This document shows, in pieces, positions 23,598-34,288 of a stretch of DNA of 64,000 bases; positions within the stretch are counted from its first letter, which is position 1, and each line of letters begins with the position of its first letter. A model generated the notes under the pieces. That model was given only the letters and a program-made list of their open reading frames with translations, was not told the origin of the DNA and did no database searches. Position numbers and translations under genes: made by a program. Source of the stretch: Saxidomus purpurata (lineage: Eukaryota; Mollusca; Bivalvia; Venerida; Veneridae); NCBI GenBank assembly GCA_022818135.1, contig JAFMSR010000010.1:13709324-13773323 (forward strand), written 5' to 3'.

Positions 23598-23728
23598 AAC
23601 CGGAAAAAAACCCAGCGATGTTCATCATGCACAATAGTCTAATGTTTCCGACACTTGAACATTGAATCACGAACTTCTGACTAAAAGCATATAGACAAAA
23701 GGCAATTTTACTCAGACTATTAAACAAA

Positions 23729-25942
23729 ATGACGTCTCAGCGACAGTTATCGAGTTGGACAAGAAAAAATTCTGAAGAAAGCAGCGAGAATGAGGAGCGT
23801 AAAATTGGAGAAATGTTTTGCACTTCTCAAGAGCATCATGCTGTTACATGCTCACCGTGTTCCAAAGAAAACAGAGATGTTGCAGCAACGAAATACTGTG
23901 TAGAATGTGCAAACTATTTGTGTCATATGTGTCTGAATCAACACAATAGGTTTGGGATGATGAAATCTCACCGCATCATCGACACGGCAGCAGCAAAAGA
24001 AACAGTCATTGAAGAAATGCCAGTTCAGAGGTGTAACAGACATGGAAATGTTTTGGACATGTACTGTAGGAACCACGAGGATGTGTGTTGCGCTGTTTGC
24101 GCTGCTATTGATCACAGGTAAGATAACATTTCGTTTGATATTGAAACTTTTTTCAGAATAGAGCTATACTCGAACCTAAACTGCTACGGTTACATCGCTA
24201 GCAAAACAAAGTACGATCGCATAACAAAGTTGTTGCATTGACGGGTTCGGCATGTTCGCTTACATATACGCAGTCATAATTGCATCCCACAAAATACATG
24301 CATTTATTTTCACAAACAACACTGACTCTGAGCACGTTGAGCCCTTTTACGATCATCTCTCTGCACAAATAGTGCTGCTTTGAAAATACATTTTATGCAA
24401 GACTTAGTCTTGTGTAGCACGCATATGTAAAGTCTTTTATAGGCATATACTAATGCCTTGGTAATTTAATATAAGAAATGAATTGTTATACATGTATATA
24501 TACTGTTTTACCAAAATAACACAATCCACCTTTCCAAATGTGTCGACAAGTAGTCATAAGAACTGGTTTTACCTCTATCTTTCAGAACGTGCGAAGGAAT
24601 ACGGCATTTGTCAGATGTGCTCAAAGAATCTGAACATAACAAACAAGACTGCGAAGATATTTGTTACACAATCAGTAGTCTGCAAAAGGACATTGGTAAA
24701 TTAAAGCTAGCAAGAAGCAGAAATTCCGAAATATTCGAATCCGAAAAGGCAGATATCACGAAACTAGTGGAAAACATTCGAAAGATGGTCGACAAGCGTG
24801 TTGTTGACTTGGAAAATAATCTAATAGAACGCATAGATAAAGAGACAATGATTGAGAAAGCTGTAAACGAATCTGATGCACAGAAGTTGGAGCATGCAGA
24901 GTTAGCATTGAAAGATCAGAAACAAACTATAGAACGTGTTCGTAAGTCAGGAAACGCAGCGTCAGTCTTTGTGCAGACCAGAATAGCAACTAAGTCCATT
25001 GTTGAAACAGAGGAGATAAAAAGGTTACTAGAAAATAAACCATTAAAAAACATGTATTTTTTGCCTAATCAGAAATTGAATAAGCTTTTAGAGGATTTAA
25101 CATCTCTAGGCGAGATTGTTGATCACGTGCCAATATGTTCAGCAGAGTTGCACAGAATTGTCAACGTCAGAGGCTCTGGTGAAAACTCGGTGTGCACTAT
25201 CAGTGGAATATGTTCACTTCATAATGGCTGTGTATTAATCAGTGACTGGCAAAACAAAAATCTTAAACGCTTAGACGAAAACTACAACGTTGTAGAACGC
25301 CTAGAATTATCAGATCAACCATATGACATATGTACTGTTGATACTTCAACCGTTGCAGTGTCACTTCCAAAAGTAAAAGCGATTCAGTTTGTTTGCACTG
25401 AAAACGCTTTGAAAATGACCTCAAGTTTCAGTGTTGGCGATGCCTGTCGTGGTATTGCCTATGCAAGTGGTCTATTATATATAGCATGTGGTGGGTGGAA
25501 GATTTTCAAGGAAGGTCAAGGACATGTGGAAGTATACACTACTTCCGGTGTCCTACAGCGAAGGTTCGATGAATATCTATCACAACCGGGACACATCGGT
25601 CTTGCTGGTTCCAGACTTTACGTTGCGGACAATAACCATGGATTAGTTATAACGGACACAAATGGTCAAGTACTGAAAAGTTTTACTCACAGAGATATGC
25701 ACAATTCTTTGGCGGTATGTGCAGGACCCGGGAACCAGCTATTTTTGGGCGGATGGAGCTCACACAATGTGATGTTGTTGAACAACGACGGACAGTTACT
25801 GCTCACATTGCTTACCCAGAAAAACGGACTGAAAGACCTCCATACATTGTTCTACGACCAGCTAAGATCTAGACTGATCTACACAATGCGTGATACGTAT
25901 AAGATCAAAATATTTGATCTAGACTTTAAAATGGGAAGCTAG
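23729..25942 (+). CDS. RING-less TRIM-type protein: two B-boxes, coiled coil, NHL-like propeller (copy 1)
   Basis: Two exons, 23729-24117 and 24586-25942, joined in mid-codon (AG|A) with clean GTAAGA and TTTCAG sites; 581 aa. B-box 1 ligands are about C41, C44, C57, C60, C65, C68 and H72. B-box 2 includes C102, H105, C113, H116, C121, C124 and H129. Residues ~140-270 are a charged, coiled-coil-like stretch and ~325-580 form short repeats typical of a six-bladed NHL/beta-propeller (DWQNKNLKRLD, YVADNNHGLVI, LLNNDGQLLLTL). No RING precedes the B-boxes, so ubiquitin-ligase activity is not expected by itself. Such proteins are much expanded in bivalves; roles in immunity or mRNA binding are inference. 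AATAAA motifs occur at 26012 and 26124. Confidence 0.88.
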
Positions 25943-26129
25943 ATCTATTTTATAACTTAAGGAATTAATACCAGAGGTGCACGGAAGTAGCAGTTAAGGT
26001 ATTTGTTTAACAATAAAGAGGACATTGGTTCGACTCTCAGTTAAGTTACTTGAGGTGTGTGATCGGTCAAGATATCTTATGCCACGTGTGGCTCTGTCAA
26101 ATCAGCTGAAAATTGAGAATAATAATAAA

Positions 26130-27080
26130 AACAATATTGCTCACTGTCTCATATAACAATTGTTTTCATCAGTGATCTAGGACTGTTACGTCTGTTTCTC
26201 AATCGAGTTTTAACAAACTTGTTTAAGCTAAGTAAAACGTTAGTAGGTTTGGACTAGCTTGTAACAAGGCAGAAAATTACTTCATAAATTCTGCTGATAT
26301 TTATTATGGTGTTAAGAGGCTTTGTCAAGTGACCGTCATCACCTTATATGCCAGCAGGCGTCTTAGTGAAATTGTTGTACATGAATACATGTATATGAAG
26401 GACATGACGGATTTATCTATCCAAAACGCTAGATAAAAATAAAATTCTCACTGAAGGAAATATATCCACAACTGTCGAGTTGAAAATAGATAAAAACAGA
26501 AAATGTACATGTATTTTCCATACTGACTTTGGAAATGTGGCTGGGTACACGTCGTCATCTCGTATTTTCAAGTCTCAGACACGTTGTATGCGAGATTTTA
26601 AATCCTGCTTCCGTAATTTCTTCAGCTGTTCTCTCCTGCGTTCGAAGTAAAACTACCGTCATAGTTTCATCTCAACATTTAATTCTTTCGGCTGCTGTTA
26701 CAACTGACTCTCAGTTTTGGTAATTCTCCCAGATGCGTACAAGTGATAAGAATGCCGCAAGTAAATTAACGGACATATAACACGACCAATTCTCACGATA
26801 TGACAGCAGCGTTACTTCCACTTAAAATAGGTAGCATACCTTCAGTACTGCGCATTAATAACTAAGTTGCAATTTAAAGATATAAGTTTAAAATCATCAA
26901 ATTGACGTACATTCATATTTCAATATGACAGGTTCAAACTGTAGATATACCAAAATCTAATGGGCTTTATGCGTTTGTAAAAATATTTGAATCACATCGA
27001 ACTGTATTAAATTGCGTATGAATGAATGAAGGTTGTGTTGTGTCAAGGCAATTATTGATAATAATCACCTTCCAACAAAA
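26130..27080. other. 3' flank of TRIM copy 1, no gene seen
   Basis: Alignable with 36636-37638 after copy 2. A 26529-26723 open frame has a partly similar counterpart at 37058-37279. Their minus strands read as a degraded sulfotransferase first-exon region (compare 'atctcgtattttcaag' with 'atctcttattttcagg' at 40893), so this may be another SULT remnant rather than a plus-strand gene. Confidence 0.4.
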
Positions 27081-27959
27081 CTTTGTTGATATCGTTATAG
27101 AAATTACATATATACCAGGAAGGTTTAGTGGTACATAGATAAGTACTTGTGTCAAACAGACATTCGAAAGCTCAAGTTTTGAAAGATTGGGTGAAAAGAT
27201 GCAGTTACAATGGACAGCCTTCTTTATTGAGAAAAAAAGATGTTTATAAACTTCTATAGGTGTCTCATTGCAGATGTTGTGACATCCATCATCATACATT
27301 GTGACATCATAAAGTTGTGTATGTGACACAGGATTTCAGGTTAAAAAGGAAAAAGGTAAACCTAGTGAATTTGTATGGATGTCACTATGAAAGCTTTACA
27401 TCAGCCGTTTTGTGTCAACAAATACTTGATAATTGACACTTGAAGATTTCTATGTGTGACAAAGCTTGACACGGGTGGCACACAAATGTGAGTGATTTGT
27501 AGAATGTCATTAAGAGTTGACCTTGAACTAACCCTGGGTTCTGTGTATTACCTGATGCATGTTGTGCAGACTGTTGTAACGCTTATTTCAAATTGTTTGT
27601 TAAGAATTAAAGATATTTTTACTGCACTGTGTTTATTATCTATTTGTAAATGTGTATATTTGTAGTCTTCTCCAGGTTATTGCAGGCCTGTGACATGTTT
27701 GAGTATGTTTATCGCTGAAGGATATATGTATCCCACAACCATTTCTCTACTAGTAGGTTATTTTATCAGTCTCTCTGCTAGTTTGTTTACAAATACACTC
27801 AGCAGTTGAAATGGTAAGATGTGTGAAATGTAGATTCATTGCCTTACACCTAAATCAAATAGAAACGATGGATCATCCATATGTGTACAAGCCCCATAAC
27901 TACTACATAAAATCTAGCTATTTAGGCATAAGTTCGGATGGCTAACTGTCCGTCTTACG

Positions 27960-28870
27960 GTGTACGTCTGTTCACAATTTTCTTCAAACGACATCTCTGA
28001 AACCATTGGGCCAATGTTGATGAAATATGGCAGGAATGTTCCTTGCATAAAGCTCTGTCATAGTTCAAATTTTTGTATTCCATGCAGAACTTTGGTTGCC
28101 ATGGAAACGGATAGGAAAAAACTTCTCAAAAACAGGAAGGCCCAGAGCTTAGGTATTTAGCGTGTAGCATAGCTTAGGACCTCTACCTAGATTGTTCAAA
28201 TCATTACCCCCGGGTCAAAGGTCAAAATGGACCCTGCCTGGCGATCACTTGATTTTACATAGACTTTCATATGACAAACTTGATGAAATCATGACCCCCC
28301 GGGGCCCGGATCAAAATTGACACTGCCCAGGGGTCACTTGATTTTACAGACTTTAATACATGTAAGAAAACCTTTAAGAAATATTCTTCTCTGAAACCAC
28401 AAGGCCTACAGATTTGATATTGGGCATGTAGCATTGCTTAGTGGATATCTACCAAGATTGTTCAAATCATGACCCCGGATCAAAATTGACCCTTCCCGGG
28501 GGTCATTTTAATTCACACAGGCTTATATAGGAAACACTTTAAAAATCCTCTTCTCTGAAACTACATGGTCTAAAGCTTGGATATTTAGCATTGCCTTGTA
28601 GACCTCTACCAAGATTATTACAATTTTGATCCCCGGGTCAAAAATTGACCCTGCCCTAGCGGTCACTTGATTTCATATAGGCTTGTGTAAGGAAAACTTT
28701 TAAAATCTTCCTGTCTAAAACCACAAGGCCCAGAGGTCATAGCATTGTGTAGTGGACCTCTATGAATATTGATCAAATCATGACCACCAGATCAAAATTG
28801 ACTCTCTGTGATGTGATTTTTGACCGTGTATTATAGCCAATGGTAGCCAAGTGAGCAATATAGGGCCATC
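27960..28870. repeat. Dispersed repeat block, copy in duplication unit 2
   Basis: Corresponds to 19787-20620 in unit 1 with small differences. The short open frame at its start is shared by both copies and is not considered a gene. Confidence 0.7.
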
Positions 28871-28998
28871 TTGTTGAATAGACACGACGGAAGAGACATT
28901 ACTTTAAATGACCGTGTTGAAAATTAAAGAACAGTTTTATATTTATGTGTAGGTCGTTGTGTATGAAAGCAGGAATGATGACGTGATTATAGCTTACC

Positions 28999-29105
28999 TC
29001 TTGTGTGCCTTCGTAAAACTGGTTGAGAATCTGCCTAGGATTGCGTGTTCGTAAAACGTTTCCATCCCAGCAGATATATATATATACACCAAGGATAAAA
29101 TTGAT
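28999..29105 (-). pseudogene. Sulfotransferase remnant C, small exon
   Basis: Unit-2 counterpart of 20793-20891 and 22489-22590, with splice context kept but stops and a TA tract inside. Its partner exon is at 33470, now separated by the Gypsy insertion. Confidence 0.7.
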
Positions 29106-29170
29106 CTAAATTCTCATAACCTCACTTTGTTTATATTATACTGAATGCCCCCTCTATCGATAAATGTTAC

Positions 29171-29219
29171 GGATTAAACATCTTGGACTTTGACTTTATA
29201 TATATACCATAACAAAACA
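29171..29219 (+). repeat. 5' LTR, truncated to its last ~49 bp
   Basis: Matches the last 49 bp of the 3' LTR ('catcttggactttgacttta' to 'ataacaaaaca'). About 158 bp of the LTR's 5' part, including any promoter, are absent. Confidence 0.85.
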
Positions 29220-29232
29220 TGGTGTCAGAAGC
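29220..29232 (+). other. Primer-binding site
   Basis: TGGTGTCAGAAGC lies directly after the 5' LTR end. TGGTGTCAGAAG-type sites are common in Gypsy elements primed by a tRNA 3' end. The specific tRNA was not determined. Confidence 0.65.
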
Positions 29233-29320
29233 TTAGCAAGAATTTTGGATTAAATTAGCTTGAAACATTTATTACTAGACTAACATGCTTTCGAAGTGAT
29301 TTGATTTACAAACATTCACA

Positions 29321-30045
29321 ATGGATTTATCAGGAGTGCCAACTCCAGTTATGGACTGGACAAACGTCAATTTGTCAGAATCTTTCTCAAAATTCCGACA
29401 ACATGTTGAACTAATTTTTCAAGGGCCGTTGAAAGAAAAAACGGAGGAAGTACAAATCACATACCTTCTATTATGGATTGGCGAAAAGGGTTGCGAAATG
29501 TACAAAACTTTCACTCTGACAGCAGAGCAGAAAAAATCAGTTAAGGAAACATTCGATGCTTTCCAACACCACGTGCAGCCAAAATCCAATCCAGTGTTTG
29601 CGCGTTTCAAGTTCAACAATGAAATGCAAGGTGACAATTCTGTGGAGCAATACATTACAAGATTAAAAGTATTAGCTCAAGATTGCTCATTCGGCGCAGA
29701 CTATTGTGACGATATGGTACGTGACAGAATAGTATTTGGAATAAGATCTCAGAAATAAGAGAAAAGCTCTTAACAGTTGGTGCTGATTTGACATTGGCGA
29801 AAGCTGTACGAATATGCCAAACATACGAATATGCACAGGAGCAGCTCAAACATATGCAACCAACATCAGGCTCGAATCCCGGTGCAGCAACCGCTGCAAT
29901 TAGCTACGTTAACCGGAAGGGACGGCAATCACACCAAAACAAAAGAGGTACGGGAGTGAAGAAACAGAGCCAACAGTGTTCCAGTTGTGGACTGAATCAC
30001 GATAAAAGTGGCTGTCCACCGAAAGGAAAACAATGTAACAAGTGA
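29321..30045 (+). pseudogene. Gypsy gag remnant with zinc knuckle
   Basis: ATG at 29321. The first frame runs to a stop at 29756-29758; homology continues one frame over from about 29760 to a TGA at 30043-30045. The N-terminal part is capsid-like (NEMQGDNSVEQYITRLK). A Cys/His knuckle (CSSCGLNHDKSGC) lies near the end, and the TGA falls where the second knuckle would be expected to carry a cysteine. The frame then stays open into protease. Confidence 0.8.
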
Positions 30046-30069
30046 AAAAAGTGGAATCATTTTGCTAAA

Positions 30070-33069
30070 GTGTGTCGCTCGAAAAACGTTAATGACATAC
30101 ATGTTTCACAGGAATCATCCTCTGATTCCGAGGATTTGTTTATTGACAGTGTGGATTCTAAATCCTCAGAAGACCAAATGTTTGCAGAAATTGAAGTAGG
30201 ACCCACAAAGCAAAAACTCAAATTCAAGGTCGACACAGGCGCACAGGTAAATGTTTTGCCTTTTCATGTTTTTCAACAACTTGGTGTCAAAGCAGCACTC
30301 AAACCGTCTAAAACTAAGCTTACTGCATACAATGGCATGTCATTGAACTTAAAGGGTACTATTACTTTAGAATGTAAGCATGCAGCTAATTCAAAAACTG
30401 GCGTTGTAGACTTCCATGTCGTAGACACGAATTCCTGTCCTTTGTTTGGATATAGATCCTGCATTGAATTCGGTCTAGTAAAAGTGACATATACATGTAA
30501 TTTAGAAAAGCTCACACCCTGTATGACAGCACAATCAGTGTTGAAAGATTACCCGCAAGTATTCGAGGGCATAGGGTCAATTCCGGGGGAATGTGAAATC
30601 CATCTCATATCTGATGCAGTACCTGTGGTACATGCACCACGAAAGATTCCAGTTGCACTTAGGGATAGGTGCAAATTGGAACTCGAAAGAATGGTAAAAT
30701 TGGGCGTAATCACTAAAGTTGACGAGCCTACAGACTGGGTCCACTCACTAGTCTGTGTTGAGAAAAAAACAGGTAAGCTGAGACTATGTATAGATCCGCA
30801 TGACTTGAACAAAAATGTTCAACGTCCACACTACCCAATTAAGACAATTGAGGACATATTGCCAGAGCTTACAGGAGCCAAGTTTTTCACAAAACTTGAT
30901 GCTACCTCAGGTTACTGGGCGATCAAGCTAAATGAAAAGTCCTCTTTCTTAACCACATTTAACACTTACTTTGGGAGGTACAGATATTTAAGGTTACCTT
31001 TTGGTTTAAAGTCATCAATGGACATTTTCCAGAGGAAAATGAAAGAATCCTTTGAAGGGTTATCAGGGGTGGTCATCACTGTAGATGACATATTGGTTTA
31101 TGGTAAAACCAGGGAAGAACATAACAAAAATCTCAGAAATGTTCTACAAAGGGCATTTGAAAAAGGCCTACGGTTAAATCCAGAAAAACTTGAGGTCGGG
31201 CTCAGTGAAATACAATACTTTGGCCACGTGTTATCAGAGAATGGTTTGCAAGCAGATCCCGCCAAAATATCAGCTATTCGAGATATGCCCGCACCGGAAA
31301 ACAAAGCTGAACTGGAAACTTTCCTCGGAATGATTAATTACCTTTCAAGGTTTGCACCAAATCTGGCCGAGGTCACTAGTCCTTTGCGAGACCTATTGAG
31401 TAAGTCAGTGGAATTTTACTGGGGCAAACCACAGGCAGAATCCTTCAGCAAGGTCAAACAAATTATTACTCAAGAACCCGGACAAGTTCTAGGTTACTAT
31501 GACCCCAAGAAACCACTGACTCTACAAACAGATGCAAGTAGGTCAGGACTTGGCGCAACTCTGCTACAAGATGAAAAGCCTATCGCTTTTGCATCCAAAT
31601 CTCTAACAAGCAGTGAAAAAATTATGCCCAGATAGAATTGGAGTGTTTAGGTATTTTGTTTGGATTGAAGCGATACAATCACTGGGTCTATGGTAGGAGA
31701 GTATTGATCGAAACCGATCATCTTCCACTAATCCCGATTTTTAAGAAACCCCTATACCTGGCCCCTGTACGTTTACAAAGGATGCTTTTGCAAATGCAGC
31801 GTTACGACATAGAGGTCACTTTCCGTACTGGAAAAGAAATCCCAGTCCCTGACACTTTGTCAAGAAAGCCAGTCAGTTCAACCTATGCAAGCATGTCAGA
31901 GAGTTTAGATGCACATGTAAATATGGTCATCTCAAGTCTTCCTATTAGTGATAGAAAACTACAGGAAATAAAAATGCACACTGAAAAGGACAAACAATTG
32001 TCGATTTTAACAAATGTTGTTATAGAAGGGTGGCCAGTCTACAGAAATCAGTGTTTACCTGAAGTTGTAGATTTCTGGAATTATCGAGATGAGCTGTCAG
32101 TAATAAATGGGTTAATAATGAAAGGTCAAAAGATAGGGATCCCCTGTGAACTTAGGTCAAGCATGCTAGAAATAGTTCATGCAGGGTCATATGGGAGTGG
32201 AGAAAACCATAAGAAGGGCACGTGATATAATATTCTGGCCGAATTTTTCCAGCGATATTACACAATTAGTTCTAAATTGTCCTTCATGCTTAGAGTACAG
32301 AAGCTCCAATCCCAAAGAACCCTTACAGTCCCATGAAATTCCAGATTACCCTTGGCAGATTGTAGGCACATATTTGTTTACATGGGAAAACAAGGAATAC
32401 ATAGTAGTTGCAGACTATTACAGTCACTATTTTGAGGTAAAAGAATTGCCAAATATGAAAAGCTCATCTGTAATCAACCGCATGAAAGGGATTTTTGCAA
32501 GAATGGGTATTCCACAGAGAGTTATTTCAACTAACACCACACCTTTAAGTATTGGTTTTGCACACTCAGAAATGTTAATGGGCAGGAAGTTAAGATCAAT
32601 TCTCCCAACAACCAAAGAAAATCTTACACCACGCCTAATTTCCCCAATGGTCATTCGGGATAGGCTAAAGTCTTGCAGAAAAAAGGAGAAAAAATATTAT
32701 GATAGGAATGCAAGGTCACTTGAACCATTAGAACTAGGAGGGTCAGCAAGGGTTCAGCGACAGGATAAAACTTGGGAACCAGCCGCCATAATTGATAAAC
32801 TTAATGATAGGTCATATTTAGTACAAACATCGAACGGTGCAACATACAGACGCAATAGGCGACATTTAATCAAAACAAATGAGTGCTTGCCAGAAACGCC
32901 AAATGTTGATTTGCATGAACAGGAGGAACTTGGTGCGCAACCCTGTGTGGAACCTCTTTCAACCCCAGAAACTAGTTCCACATCTGCAAATCTTGGGTCA
33001 AGTAAACCCCAAACATATGTAACACGATCAGGCAGAGTGGTAAAACCAAAGGTTATCGAGTCAATGTAG
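30070..33069 (+). pseudogene. Gypsy pol remnant: protease, RT, RNase H, integrase
   Basis: 30070-31635: aspartic protease (DTGAQVNVLP near 30231), reverse transcriptase (KLDATSGYWAIKL; catalytic VDDILVYG near 31081) and RNase H (QTDASRSGLGATL). A one-base shift in an A run near 31620 moves the frame to 31638-32225 (end of RNase H, linker), and another near 32180 moves it to 32179-33069 (integrase). The integrase zinc-binding part (CPSCLEY) is present. In the core, the residue expected to be the first catalytic Asp is Tyr (32371-32373), and the core is cut short at about 32535, jumping to the C-terminal region. A dead copy. Confidence 0.88.
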
Positions 33070-33259
33070 ACTGCCTGTTAGTATCAAATGTTGAATACTA
33101 CAATTTTCATGCTTATGTATATATACAAATGTTTACATTACAGGAATGCTTCATATGATAAATATTTGAATAGAACCCACACCAAGATAGTGATATTTTA
33201 TGATAATTAAGAATGACTCATTTGAATATATATATATTTCAATTTTAGAAAAAAGGAGA

Positions 33260-33466
33260 TGTTGTATTATCTGTAGCAAGTCTATAATACACCTGAAATC
33301 ATTCACTGGTCAGCTATGTTAAATACAGGCAGCTCCCGGCTACTGACGCACTTTGCAGCCAGCTTCCATATTGTATACATAAATCTAATAGTAGTAGTTG
33401 TGGTAGTAATTAAAAGTAGATTTAACATCTTGGACTTTGACTTTATATATATACCATAACAAAACA
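33260..33466 (+). repeat. 3' LTR, 207 bp, TG...CA
   Basis: Begins TGTTGTATTA directly after a purine-rich tract (GAAAAAAGGAGA, 33248-33259) and ends AAAACA. The last 49 bp recur at the element's start. Confidence 0.8.
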
Positions 33467-33469
33467 CTT

Positions 33470-33740
33470 ACAAAAAAGAATTCATGGAACCTGCCCACCC
33501 TAGATATTGAAAAAAATGAAAATACGACACCACAATGTCCTTTAGGTTTCTCTGAACACGCACTATTTTAATGTTTTTCTTGAAGATCGCTCTTGGCGTA
33601 AGGTAACAATGATAGTGTCGAGGACTACTTTCTCTATGTTGTCGGGATCTTTGTAGTCTAAAAACACTGTTTCCATTCGGTTTGTTCCATATTCCGTTGA
33701 CTCCCAGATGTGATGGTTTGGCAAATTTCTGTGACACTTA
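33470..33740 (-). pseudogene. Sulfotransferase remnant C, large exon
   Basis: Minus-strand frame keeps the LTPRAIFKKNIKIV stretch, including the region equivalent to the 3'-phosphate-binding loop, but carries the same upstream frameshift as remnant A. The shared lesion means the gene was already dead before the segmental duplication. Confidence 0.7.
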
Positions 33741-34159
33741 TGCTAAAAATTACGTTCTTGCAAATTCGTGTTTTGTTATATATTTCATAGACTGATACAT
33801 TTTACGTTCGCTGTTTGACTACTAGACGGACGTGGACTTTTTGAGGTTAACCCTTTGATCTTTGTTTGATCTTTTATAACCCCATTATACAATTTTTAAA
33901 TCCCACAATACCATATTAAGCCCTTAATGACGGAATAAACTCAAGCACTTTCATAATGCTAAGTTTCACTCCAATGTCTACAGGGTATGTACAGACGGAC
34001 GGACGGACGGACTATTTCTTTTATTTATAATATGCACATTGTATACGAGTTACGATTAAACTTAAGAGTCTTTAAAATGTTTGTTATGTAGATTGATTGT
34101 CTTATTGTAATATTGCAATACCCTGTATACGAACTGAGCTATATTATTGTCTATACATG

Positions 34160-34166
34160 TATAAAT
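34160..34166 (+). promoter_or_regulatory. TATA-like motif upstream of TRIM copy 2
   Basis: TATAAAT about 125 bp before the ATG at 34289. Confidence 0.35.
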
Positions 34167-34288
34167 CAACCGGAAAAAACAACGTTGTTTATCATGCATA
34201 TTAGGCTGATATGTCCGACACTTGAACACTTGATCACAAACTTCCGACTCAATACACAACTAGCAATTCACTAAGACCATTAAACAAA

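Larger units (their letters stand above)
18757..27080 (+). repeat. Segmental duplication unit 1 (SULT remnant + TRIM)
   Basis: This stretch is repeated head-to-tail from 27081. Homology begins at 'gttgatatcgttata' (18763 / 27085) and ends near 'cttccaa(c/t)aaaac' (27080 / 37638). Unit 1 contains an extra ~180-bp repeat at 18782 and an internal 1.7-kb duplication (about 20335-22034 repeated from 22035). Small indels and substitutions separate the units, so the event is not very recent. Confidence 0.85.
29171..33466 (+). mobile_element. Decayed Gypsy-type LTR retrotransposon
   Basis: Order: truncated 5' LTR, primer-binding site, gag, protease, reverse transcriptase, RNase H, integrase, polypurine tract, full 3' LTR. 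This is the Ty3/Gypsy order. The frame is broken by at least three shifts and one in-frame stop, and the integrase core is internally deleted, so it cannot move on its own. It split a sulfotransferase remnant. GTTAC before it (29166-29170) and CTTAC after it (33467-33471) may be a 5-bp target-site duplication with one change. Confidence 0.9.
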
